Below, in pieces: positions 26,583-34,502 of a stretch of 64,000 nucleotides of DNA. Below the pieces are notes generated by a model. That model did not search any database. It was not told the origin of the DNA and worked only from the letters and a program-made list of their open reading frames with translations. This DNA comes from Flavobacteriaceae bacterium (GTDB lineage Bacteria > Bacteroidota > Bacteroidia > Flavobacteriales > Flavobacteriaceae), in contig CANKZI010000013.1 of NCBI GenBank assembly GCA_947488595.1, forward strand, positions 1 through 64,000, written 5' to 3'. The translations under genes were made by a program, and so were the position numbers. Within the stretch, counting starts at the first letter, position 1. Each line of letters starts with the position of its first letter.

Positions 26583-27317
26583 ATGTCAAAAAATATTACG
26601 CCGTACAAAGATTCAGATTTGGGTAAAAAAGAACAAGTTGCCCAAATGTTCGATACCATTTCTGGGCATTATGACGGATTGAACCGTGTTATTTCGTTTG
26701 GAATTGACATCAAATGGCGTAAAAAAGTTTTGAAAATTGTTGCTGATGCTCATCCTAAAATAATTTTAGATATTGCAACTGGTACCGGAGATTTGGCCAT
26801 TTTAATGAACGAAACCAATGCCGAAACGATTATAGGACTTGATATTTCAGTTGGGATGCTCGACGTTGGCAGAAAAAAAATCGCGCAAAAAAAACTATCC
26901 GATAAAATAGAAATGGTGTTGGCAGATTCAGAGAACATGCCTTTTGACGACAGTACTTTCGATGCCATAACCGTTGCTTTTGGCGTTCGAAACTTTGAAA
27001 ATCTTGAAAAAGGACTTTTCGAAATCCTTCGTGTTCTAAAACCAAATGGTGTTTTTGTAATTTTAGAAACGTCGGTTCCCGACAAAACACCTTACAAACA
27101 AGGTTATCGTTTTTATTCAAAAAATATACTTCCGTTGATTGGCAAATTGTTTTCTAAAGACAATGCTGCTTACCAATATTTATCAGATTCGGCTTCGGTT
27201 TTTCCGTATGGCGAAGCTTTAAACAATATTTTGAGAAAAATCGGGTTTATAGAAGTAAAAGCCATGCCGCAAACATTTGGCGTTGCAACCATCTATTCAG
27301 CAACTAAAAAGCAATAA
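26583..27317 (+). CDS. ubiE: Demethylmenaquinone methyltransferase (UbiE/MenG)
   Basis: 244 residues, class I SAM methyltransferase. It converts demethylmenaquinone to menaquinone. Menaquinone is the likely quinone here because Bacteroidota lack ubiquinone. Visible: the family start GKKEQVAQMFDTISGHYDGLNRVISFGID, SAM motif I ILDIATGTGDLAI (about 61-73), the GLDISVGMLDVGR strand, and the C-terminal FGVRNFENLEKGLFEILRVLKPNGVFVILE. The stop TAA overlaps the ATG of porT by one base, so the two are translationally coupled. Confidence 0.94.
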   Translation: MSKNITPYKDSDLGKKEQVAQMFDTISGHYDGLNRVISFGIDIKWRKKVLKIVADAHPKIILDIATGTGDLAILMNETNAETIIGLDISVGMLDVGRKKIAQKKLSDKIEMVLADSENMPFDDSTFDAITVAFGVRNFENLEKGLFEILRVLKPNGVFVILETSVPDKTPYKQGYRFYSKNILPLIGKLFSKDNAAYQYLSDSASVFPYGEALNNILRKIGFIEVKAMPQTFGVATIYSATKKQ

Positions 27318-28018
27318 TGAGAAAGTTTATTTTCGTTTTTATATTATTTATCTCGGCCGTCACACAAGCCCAATTTGGAAGTATGTTTGGCAAAGATCCT
27401 ATTATTAACTTAGAAAATTTCGACAAACAGCGTTTGCATTGGGGTTATTTTTTAGGCTTCAATTCGTATTCTTTTAAAATTGATTATGAAAATGTAGGTC
27501 CAGATATTGCAGTTGAAAAAAGCACTGGTTTTAATGTTGGTTTGGTCGGAAATTTACGCCTTCATGACCATTTTGATTTGCGTTTTGAACCCGGCTTGTA
27601 TTTTAACCAAAGGAACATCACTTTTCCAGGGTTTGCCAATGAAATTGATGCGTTGCGAGAAGTAAAGTCAACTTATATTCACTTTCCGCTTTTGGTAAAA
27701 TTTTCGTCGGTAAGAACCGGAAATATAAAACCCTATATTATTGGCGGAGTTGGAACAGCACTGAATTTGTCTAGTAATGCTGATGCAAGAGACGACAATT
27801 CGAACAATCGATTTAGAATGATAAAATGGACTAATTTTTATGAAATTGGATTCGGAATCGATTTGTATTTTGAATATTTTAAATTTTCACCCTCAATTCG
27901 AGGTGTTTTTAGTCTTGATGACGAATTGGTTCGCGATAACGACCCAAACAGCCCGTGGACTTCTAATGTGAGTTCGATGTCATCACGAGGTGTTTTTGTG
28001 AATTTTACTTTTCATTAA
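27317..28018 (+). CDS. porT: PorT family type IX secretion / gliding outer membrane protein
   Basis: 233 residues. Signal peptide (MRKFIFVFILFISAVTQAQ) followed by an eight-strand-type outer membrane beta-barrel with a C-terminal GVFVNFTFH. PorT (SprT in Flavobacterium) is needed for type IX secretion of adhesins and enzymes. Typical pieces are LENFDKQRLHWGYFLGFNSYSFKIDYE and DLRFEPGLYFNQRNITF. It is coupled to ubiE by a one-base overlap, an arrangement I recall as common in Flavobacteriaceae. The rest of the secretion system is not in this window. Confidence 0.87.
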   Translation: MRKFIFVFILFISAVTQAQFGSMFGKDPIINLENFDKQRLHWGYFLGFNSYSFKIDYENVGPDIAVEKSTGFNVGLVGNLRLHDHFDLRFEPGLYFNQRNITFPGFANEIDALREVKSTYIHFPLLVKFSSVRTGNIKPYIIGGVGTALNLSSNADARDDNSNNRFRMIKWTNFYEIGFGIDLYFEYFKFSPSIRGVFSLDDELVRDNDPNSPWTSNVSSMSSRGVFVNFTFH

Positions 28019-28072
28019 TTTGTTGTATAAAATTCGATTAGAAAAGCCATGGCAAATAGTTTTTATCAAAAT

Positions 28073-28801
28073 TTACATTCGTCGTAAAAATTCACTCAAA
28101 ACAATAGCTGTAGCACTCGCAACATTAAGACTTTCGGTTTGTTGCAGTTTTCCAAATCTTGGAATGGTCAATCTGTTTTTTATCGTTTTTTCGACTTTTT
28201 CATTAATTCCATTGGCTTCGTTGCCCATAACAATAATACCTTCATTTGGCAAATGGGTGGTGTAAATATTTTCTCCATTCATAAATGTTCCAAAAACGGG
28301 TAATTTCGTTTCTCCTAAAAAAACTTTCAAATCCAAATAAATAATGTTAATTCGGGCAATTGAGCCCATGGTGGCTTGTACCACTTTTGGATTATAAACA
28401 TCCACTGTTTCTTCTGAACAAACCAATTGTGTTATACCAAACCAATCGCATAGTCGCAAAATGGTGCCTAAATTTCCGGGATCGCGAATACTGTCTAATG
28501 CAACAATCAATCCTTTTTCAGCCATTGGTTTTGGAGGTTTTATTTTAAAAACGGCAAGACAATTGTTAGGAACGTTTAAAGCAGATATTTTTTTTAATTC
28601 ACTTGACGCAATTTGCGATTTCTTTGAAGCGTTTACATGGTTAAACAACGTTTCGGTTATATACAAATGTTCCAATTCAAAATCAGATGCTAGCAGTTCT
28701 TCAATCACTTTAACGCCTTCGGCAATGAACAATTGGTGTACCGCTCTGAATTTTTTTTGATGTAAACTTGTTATTAATTTTATTTGGTTTTTACTAACCA
28801 T
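28073..28801 (-). CDS. TrmH family RNA methyltransferase (SpoU rRNA methylase)
   Basis: 242 residues from the ATG at 28801 (MVSKNQIKLITSLHQKKFRAVHQLFIAEGVKVIEELL). The N-terminal substrate-binding domain resembles L30e/L7Ae, as in RlmB-type enzymes. The SPOUT domain has LIVALDSIRDPGNLGTILRLCDWFGI (motif 1), IIVMGNEANGINEKVE (motif 2) and LTIPRFGKLQQTESLNVASATAIVLSEF (motif 3). Target RNA unknown. The first 29 residues of the track ORF read through the divergent promoter region and are unlikely to be translated. It is divergent from the tamL-like gene. Confidence 0.88.
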   Translation of the reverse strand: MVSKNQIKLITSLHQKKFRAVHQLFIAEGVKVIEELLASDFELEHLYITETLFNHVNASKKSQIASSELKKISALNVPNNCLAVFKIKPPKPMAEKGLIVALDSIRDPGNLGTILRLCDWFGITQLVCSEETVDVYNPKVVQATMGSIARINIIYLDLKVFLGETKLPVFGTFMNGENIYTTHLPNEGIIVMGNEANGINEKVEKTIKNRLTIPRFGKLQQTESLNVASATAIVLSEFLRRM

Positions 28802-28811
28802 AGAAATAATG

Positions 28812-28819
28812 TACTTTTG
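28812..28819 (+). promoter_or_regulatory. -7 promoter element for the tamL-like gene
   Basis: TACTTTTG matches TAnnTTTG, 19 nt upstream of the TTG start at 28839. Confidence 0.5.
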
Positions 28820-28838
28820 AATTATTATTGCAATACTC

Positions 28839-31412
28839 TTGAAAAACAACATCACAAAAATAACGCTATTTATTTTAATTGGAATCATTTATTCTGGTTG
28901 CGACACCGTCAAAAGAGTTCCCAATGGCAAGCATCTTTTGATTAATAACGAAATTACCGTTGACGGAAAAAAAAATAAAGAAGAGTTGATGACCAACTTG
29001 CTTTACCAAAATCCGAATTCTTCTTTATTGGGATACAAGTTCCGACTCAATTTATTCAATTTGGCCAAACCCAATCCAGATTCGTCTTATCGTGCAAAAT
29101 TTTTAAATAATCCTAACAAATACAACTTTCAGCGCAAGCTATTGTCAGACAAACAAGTCGCTAGAAAAGGAAAATCATTTTTTTATTCAGGAATACATAC
29201 TTTTTTAAAAAAGACAGGCGAAGCGCCAGTTATTATTGATGAAACACGAACAAAAAAGTCTTTGATTCGAATCGAATCCTACTTCGCGAACAATGGTTTT
29301 TTTAATGCCAAAGCCACCTATACAATTGATACTTTAAAAAATAAAAAAGCAAAAATCAATTATACCATAACAAAAGGAGTCGTTTCGAATATTGATTCGA
29401 TTACGACCAAAATTTATACACCAGCATTAGACTCTTTGTTCGAAAGTACAAAGTCAGAAATGATGTTAAAAAAAGGAATGCAATTTAAAACCGAAAACTT
29501 TGAATCCGAAAGAACGCGTTTGACGACTTATTTCAGAAATAAAGGGGCTTATGATTTCCAGCAAAGTAATATTATTTTTAATATTGATACGGTCGGTACA
29601 GGCAATGTGGCCAATATCGAAATGATTATCAATGATCAATCCGTGCGCGAGGGCGATTCGACCGGCACAAGACCCTTCAAACTTTATAAAATAAGTAAAG
29701 TCAATATTTTTACTGACATGCCCAATAGTAAAACGGCATCAAAAATAACTGATAGTGTGACGTATAATAATTTTACTTTATACAGTTTCAAAAAATTAAA
29801 ATACCGACCAAATGCAATTACAGATGCTATTTTTATTGCCCCAGGTAGCATGTATTCTGATATTCGCTCCAATTTGACGTTGCGCTATCTGACCAATTTG
29901 AAAATTTTCAATCATCCCGGAATCCAATACAAAATCGATCCAAAAGACAGCACCGGCAACAGCATGATTGCTAATATTATTTTGATTCCGAAACAAAAAT
30001 ACCACTTTGGAGCATCACTCGATTTATCGTATTCTAACATACAGGATTTTGGAATTTCGGCAACAACTTCTTTATTAATAAGAAATATTTTTAATGGTGC
30101 CGAAACATTTGAAATAGCTGCTCGAGGCAATATTGGCGCATCAAGATCTTTAAAAACAGATAACAATACTTTTTTTAATATTTCGGAATATGGTGTAGAT
30201 ACCAAACTTAATTTTCCGAGAATTTTATCGCCTTTTAACACCGAAAATATTATTCCAAAAAAAATGATTCCGTCTACAACCTTAAATTTGGGTTTTGCCA
30301 AACAAAGAAACATTGGTTTAGATAAAGAAAATTTTACAGGCTCGATGACCTATGCTTGGACGCCCAAACGAAACACCAATGCAAGATTTGATCTTTTTAA
30401 CATTCAATATGTCAACAACATCAATGTCGATAATTATTATAATGTTTATCGATCGTCTTATAGTGCTTTGAACGATTTGGCAGTCCAGTACAACACAAAC
30501 GCAGACTACTTTTTTTTAGACGAAAATAACAACCCAAATTTGATTATCCCGACTGGAACTTCGGGTTTTACTAACGATGTGCTCAACAATCAAACGACAC
30601 TCATTCCTTCAGATCCCGATTATCAAACCGTCCGAAGCATCGAAGAACGAAGAAAGCGTTTGACCGAAAATAACTTGATTTTGGCATCAAGTTACACGTT
30701 TTCCAAAACAACAAAAAGCAATTTGGCCGACAATAATTTTTATGCGATTAGAACCAAAGTAGAATTGGCGGGCAATGTACTTTCTTTATTCGCCACCGCC
30801 GCAGAAACCATAGATGGACAAAATTCTAAAAAGACCATTTTTGGTATTGAATATTCGCAATATTTTAAAACAGAATTCGAATACGTCAAACATTGGGATT
30901 TATCTAAAGAAAAAGTATTTGCCGTGAGAGGTTTTGTTGGAATTGCAATTCCATATGGAAATTCAACCAGCATACCGTTTTCGCGAAGTTATTTTGCGGG
31001 CGGTTCAAATGACATCCGCGCCTGGCAACCTTATAGTCTTGGTCCAGGAAAAAGTGGCGCTACCAATGATTTTAACGAAGCCAATTTAAAGTTAACCACC
31101 AGTGCCGAATTTCGATTTAAGGTATTTAATAGTTTAAAAGGGGCTTTGTTTGTAGATGCGGGTAATATTTGGAATATTTTAGACGACGGTCCTTATAAAA
31201 AAGAAGGCGGTAATTTTGAAAGTTTGAAGTCTTTAGAGAACATCGCTGTAGGCTCAGGATTTGGTTTTCGTTATGACTTGAGCTTTTTTGTCATCCGGAT
31301 TGATATGGGCTTTCAAACCTATAATCCGGCAGATACTTCGGGCAAAAAATGGTTCAGAGACTATAATTTCGGAAACGCTGTTTTAAATATTGGTATTAAT
31401 TACCCTTTCTAA
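28839..31412 (+). CDS. tamL: TamL/BamA-like outer membrane lipoprotein (Omp85 family)
   Basis: 857 residues. The N-terminus is a lipoprotein signal with lipobox IYSGC, so it is acylated at Cys21. POTRA-like repeats follow (for example DETRTKKSLIRIESYFANNGFFNAKATYTIDTLKNKKAKINYTITKG), and the C-terminal third is an Omp85 barrel with RSYFAGGSNDIRAWQPYSLGPG near the end and a final GINYPF. In Bacteroidota such lipidated BamA paralogues are called TamL and partner with TamB/AsmA-like proteins in outer membrane assembly. The start is TTG at 28839 in the -7 promoter context. No in-frame ATG precedes the lipobox. The AsmA-like protein at 3425-6016 could be functionally related. Confidence 0.87.
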   Translation: MKNNITKITLFILIGIIYSGCDTVKRVPNGKHLLINNEITVDGKKNKEELMTNLLYQNPNSSLLGYKFRLNLFNLAKPNPDSSYRAKFLNNPNKYNFQRKLLSDKQVARKGKSFFYSGIHTFLKKTGEAPVIIDETRTKKSLIRIESYFANNGFFNAKATYTIDTLKNKKAKINYTITKGVVSNIDSITTKIYTPALDSLFESTKSEMMLKKGMQFKTENFESERTRLTTYFRNKGAYDFQQSNIIFNIDTVGTGNVANIEMIINDQSVREGDSTGTRPFKLYKISKVNIFTDMPNSKTASKITDSVTYNNFTLYSFKKLKYRPNAITDAIFIAPGSMYSDIRSNLTLRYLTNLKIFNHPGIQYKIDPKDSTGNSMIANIILIPKQKYHFGASLDLSYSNIQDFGISATTSLLIRNIFNGAETFEIAARGNIGASRSLKTDNNTFFNISEYGVDTKLNFPRILSPFNTENIIPKKMIPSTTLNLGFAKQRNIGLDKENFTGSMTYAWTPKRNTNARFDLFNIQYVNNINVDNYYNVYRSSYSALNDLAVQYNTNADYFFLDENNNPNLIIPTGTSGFTNDVLNNQTTLIPSDPDYQTVRSIEERRKRLTENNLILASSYTFSKTTKSNLADNNFYAIRTKVELAGNVLSLFATAAETIDGQNSKKTIFGIEYSQYFKTEFEYVKHWDLSKEKVFAVRGFVGIAIPYGNSTSIPFSRSYFAGGSNDIRAWQPYSLGPGKSGATNDFNEANLKLTTSAEFRFKVFNSLKGALFVDAGNIWNILDDGPYKKEGGNFESLKSLENIAVGSGFGFRYDLSFFVIRIDMGFQTYNPADTSGKKWFRDYNFGNAVLNIGINYPF

Positions 31413-31423
31413 ACTATAATTAT

Positions 31424-31431
31424 TATTTTTG
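31424..31431 (+). promoter_or_regulatory. -7 promoter element for fbaA
   Basis: TATTTTTG matches TAnnTTTG, 28 nt before the fbaA ATG. Confidence 0.5.
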
Positions 31432-31458
31432 TAAACTTAATTTAAATATAAAAATACG

Positions 31459-32526
31459 ATGGCGCATAATATTAAACCAGGCGTTGCAACAGGAGACGAA
31501 GTTCAAGCGATTTTTAACTATGCCAAAGAAAAAGGATTTGCACTTCCTGCTGTAAACGTTACAGGCTCAAGTACAATCAATGGCGTATTAGAAACAGCAG
31601 CCAAATTAAATGCACCAGTAATCATTCAGTTTTCGAATGGTGGAGCGCAGTTTAATGCCGGAAAAGGACTTTCTAACGCTAACGAAAAAGCAGCCATTGC
31701 TGGTGGAATTGCTGGAGCCAAACACATTCATACTTTGGCTGAAGCCTATGGAGCAACAGTAATTTTGCACACCGATCATTGTGCCAAAAAATTGTTACCA
31801 TGGATTGATGGTTTGTTGGATGCTTCCGAAAAACATTTTGCCGAAACCGGGAAACCACTGTTCTCGTCGCACATGATTGATTTGTCAGAAGAGCCAATTG
31901 AAGAAAATATTGCCATTTGTAAAACCTATTTGGCAAGAATGAGCAAAATGGGTATGACACTCGAAATCGAATTGGGAATTACTGGTGGCGAAGAAGACGG
32001 CGTTGACAATTCGGATGTTGACAGTTCAAAACTTTATACGCAGCCCGAAGAAGTAGCTTATGCATATGAAGAATTACTAAAGGTAAGTCCAAAATTTACA
32101 ATTGCGGCTGCGTTTGGCAACGTTCACGGGGTTTACAAACCGGGTAACGTAAAATTGACACCAAAAATCCTTAAGAATTCACAAGATTATGTGCAAAATA
32201 AATTCAACACAGGCCATAATCCTGTTGATTTCGTTTTTCACGGCGGATCAGGTTCTACTTTAGAAGAAATCAGAGAAGGAATAAGCTATGGCGTAATCAA
32301 AATGAATATCGATACGGATTTGCAGTTTGCATTTACAGAAGGCATCCGTGATTACATGGTCAAAAACATCGATTATTTAAAAACCCAAATCGGTAGCCCC
32401 GAAGGTCCAGAATCGCCTAATAAAAAACATTACGATCCAAGAAAATGGGTACGCGAAGGCGAAGTTACTTTTAATACAAGATTGGCGCAGGCTTTCGCCG
32501 ATTTGAACAATGTAAACACTTTGTAA
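31459..32526 (+). CDS. fbaA: Class II fructose-bisphosphate aldolase
   Basis: 355 residues, zinc-dependent class IIA aldolase (E. coli FbaA type). It cleaves fructose 1,6-bisphosphate to dihydroxyacetone phosphate and glyceraldehyde 3-phosphate and works in the reverse direction in gluconeogenesis. Metal and phosphate ligands are visible in VILHTDHCAKKLLPW, AAFGNVHGVYKPGNVKL and FHGGSGSTLEEI, and ELGITGGEEDGVDNS is a class IIA marker. accD follows 58 bp later across a perfect inverted repeat. Confidence 0.96.
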   Translation: MAHNIKPGVATGDEVQAIFNYAKEKGFALPAVNVTGSSTINGVLETAAKLNAPVIIQFSNGGAQFNAGKGLSNANEKAAIAGGIAGAKHIHTLAEAYGATVILHTDHCAKKLLPWIDGLLDASEKHFAETGKPLFSSHMIDLSEEPIEENIAICKTYLARMSKMGMTLEIELGITGGEEDGVDNSDVDSSKLYTQPEEVAYAYEELLKVSPKFTIAAAFGNVHGVYKPGNVKLTPKILKNSQDYVQNKFNTGHNPVDFVFHGGSGSTLEEIREGISYGVIKMNIDTDLQFAFTEGIRDYMVKNIDYLKTQIGSPEGPESPNKKHYDPRKWVREGEVTFNTRLAQAFADLNNVNTL

Positions 32527-32538
32527 TTAACAATCTAC

Positions 32539-32570
32539 AATTTACAATTGAGTATTATCAATTGTAAATT
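32539..32570. repeat. 12-bp perfect inverted repeat between fbaA and accD
   Basis: AATTTACAATTG and CAATTGTAAATT are separated by 8 nt. There is no T-tract in the expected place for a strong terminator, so it may be an attenuator, an mRNA-stability hairpin or a protein site. Confidence 0.45.
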
Positions 32571-32584
32571 ATAAATTAAATGAT

Positions 32585-33439
32585 ATGGCTTGGTTTAAAA
32601 GAACAGAAAAAGGAATTACCACTGCAACCGAAGATAAAAAAGATGTTCCAAAAGGACTTTGGTACAAATCTCCGACGGGTAAAATTATTGATGCAGATGA
32701 ATTGGCAAGAAATTTATATGTGAGTCCAGAAGATGGATTTCATGTTAGAATTGGTAGCAAAGAATATTTTGAAATATTGTTTGACAACAATGAATTCAAA
32801 GAGTTGGACGCTAAAATGACATCTAAAGATCCATTACATTTTGTGGATACCAAGAAATATTCAGATCGTTTGAAAGATGCCATGGATAAAACCAAACTCA
32901 AAGATGCGGTACGTACTGCAGTTGGAAAGTCCAAAGGACGTGATTTGGTGGTTTGTTGTATGGATTTTGCTTTTATTGGTGGCTCAATGGGAGCTGTAGT
33001 AGGCGAGAAGATTGCAAGAGGAATAGATTACTCCATTAAAAACAAAGTGCCGTTTGTAATGATTTCAAAATCAGGTGGCGCCAGAATGATGGAAGCGGCT
33101 TATTCGTTAATGCAATTAGCAAAAACTTCAGCAAAATTAGCGCAATTGGCCGATGCTACTATACCTTATATTTCTTTGTGTACCGATCCAACAACTGGCG
33201 GCACAACTGCTTCTTATGCGATGTTGGGCGATGTGAATATCTCTGAACCGGGGGCATTAATCGGTTTTGCCGGACCAAGGGTCGTAAAAGACACTACAGG
33301 AAAAGATTTGCCAGAAGGTTTTCAAACCGCAGAATTTGTTTTAGAACATGGCTTTCTCGATTTTATTACCCCACGAAAAGAACTTAAAGACAAAATCAAT
33401 TTATACCTCGATTTGATTCTGAATCAAGAAATAAGATAA
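32585..33439 (+). CDS. accD: Acetyl-CoA carboxylase carboxyltransferase, beta subunit (lacking the zinc-ribbon cysteines)
   Basis: 284 residues. With AccA it transfers the carboxyl group from biotin to acetyl-CoA, forming malonyl-CoA for fatty acid synthesis. The carboxyltransferase core is clear: [54 protein letters not shown] and [31 protein letters not shown]. The N-terminus [33 protein letters not shown] aligns with the four-Cys zinc ribbon of E. coli AccD, but here the CxxC positions read SPT and SPED, and no Cys occurs in the first 60 residues. I believe this is shared by related Flavobacteria. Followed by an intrinsic terminator. Confidence 0.94.
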   Translation: MAWFKRTEKGITTATEDKKDVPKGLWYKSPTGKIIDADELARNLYVSPEDGFHVRIGSKEYFEILFDNNEFKELDAKMTSKDPLHFVDTKKYSDRLKDAMDKTKLKDAVRTAVGKSKGRDLVVCCMDFAFIGGSMGAVVGEKIARGIDYSIKNKVPFVMISKSGGARMMEAAYSLMQLAKTSAKLAQLADATIPYISLCTDPTTGGTTASYAMLGDVNISEPGALIGFAGPRVVKDTTGKDLPEGFQTAEFVLEHGFLDFITPRKELKDKINLYLDLILNQEIR

Positions 33440-33444
33440 AAATT

Positions 33445-33475
33445 TCCCGTTTGACTAACAGACGGGATTTTTTTT
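33445..33475 (+). terminator. Intrinsic terminator after accD
   Basis: TCCCGTTTG pairs with CAGACGGGA (9 bp, one G-U) around loop ACTAA and is followed by eight Ts. Confidence 0.85.
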
Positions 33476-33577
33476 GCTTTCAGAAAAAGGGTTTTTTTAT
33501 GCTTTTTAACAAAAAATTGGTTTGCAAAACAGATAACTTTTGTCATATTTGCTCAGTATTTTTAAAAATTTACAATT

Positions 33578-34450
33578 ATGAAAAAAATAATTTTTTATAT
33601 TTTGATGTTCTTAGGTGTAATACATGTTCACGCACAAAAAGATTTTCAAGGTCTTGTTGTTTATGAATCCAAAACCAGTACCAGCGATTTTAAAATGGAT
33701 GGCAATAAAGAAATCACGCCCGAAATGCAAAAAATGTTTGAAGAGCGCATGAAAAAGATGTCAGAAAAAACGTTTAATCTTTATTTTGATAAAACTGCTT
33801 CCATTTATGAAGAAGAAGAAAAACTAGAAGCGCCGGGCACACAAGGTGGTGGCATGCGAATGATGTCAAGTTTTATGGGCGGCGGCGGAAAATTATACAA
33901 AAATGTAAAAGAAAAAACGTACACTGTCGATAAAGAAATGATGGGAAAAGGATTTCTGATTCAAGATTCACTTGCCATAATCGATTGGAAAATGACAGGC
34001 GAAACTAAAAAAATCGGAAACTACACTTGTTACAAAGCTACAGCTGTTCAAGCGGTCAGTCAATCGGATTTTAGGAATTTTAGAAGAAAAAATCAAGACG
34101 AAGACAAATCCAAAAACGAAGATAAAGACAAGTCAACCAATTTCATGGACCAAGTCGAAATGCCAAAAGAACTCACTATCACCGCTTGGTACACGCCAGA
34201 CATTCCAATTAATCAAGGGCCTGAAACTTTTTGGGGTTTACCTGGTTTAATTCTTGAAGTCAATAACGGAAAAACTATAATTTTGTGTTCTAAAGTCGTT
34301 TTGAACAATAAAGAAAAAAAAGAAATTAAAGCACCAGTCAACGGAAAAGTGGTTACACAAAAGGAGTATGACGATATTGTTGTCAAAAAAATGGCGGAAA
34401 TGCGAGAAATGTACAAAGGGCAAGGCAGGAGCATGCGTTTTGGCGGATAA
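33578..34450 (+). CDS. GLPGLI family protein
   Basis: 290 residues with a signal peptide (MKKIIFYILMFLGVIHVHAQ) and the family hallmark WGLPGLILEVNNGK near residue 220. Other family features are FNLYFDKTASIYEEEEKL in the N-terminal half and TAWYTPDIPINQGPETFWGLPG. A Met- and Lys-rich segment (residues 40-60) and a charged insert (QDEDKSKNEDKDKS) are visible. GLPGLI proteins are periplasmic or secreted proteins of unknown function in Bacteroidota, usually next to TonB-dependent barrels, as here: the receptor-like gene starts 52 bp downstream and is probably in the same operon. Confidence 0.88.
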   Translation: MKKIIFYILMFLGVIHVHAQKDFQGLVVYESKTSTSDFKMDGNKEITPEMQKMFEERMKKMSEKTFNLYFDKTASIYEEEEKLEAPGTQGGGMRMMSSFMGGGGKLYKNVKEKTYTVDKEMMGKGFLIQDSLAIIDWKMTGETKKIGNYTCYKATAVQAVSQSDFRNFRRKNQDEDKSKNEDKDKSTNFMDQVEMPKELTITAWYTPDIPINQGPETFWGLPGLILEVNNGKTIILCSKVVLNNKEKKEIKAPVNGKVVTQKEYDDIVVKKMAEMREMYKGQGRSMRFGG

Positions 34451-34502
34451 TTAGAATTAAAGCTTTCAATTAAAATATTTTATTCTCTTTTTTATACTTT
34501 AA

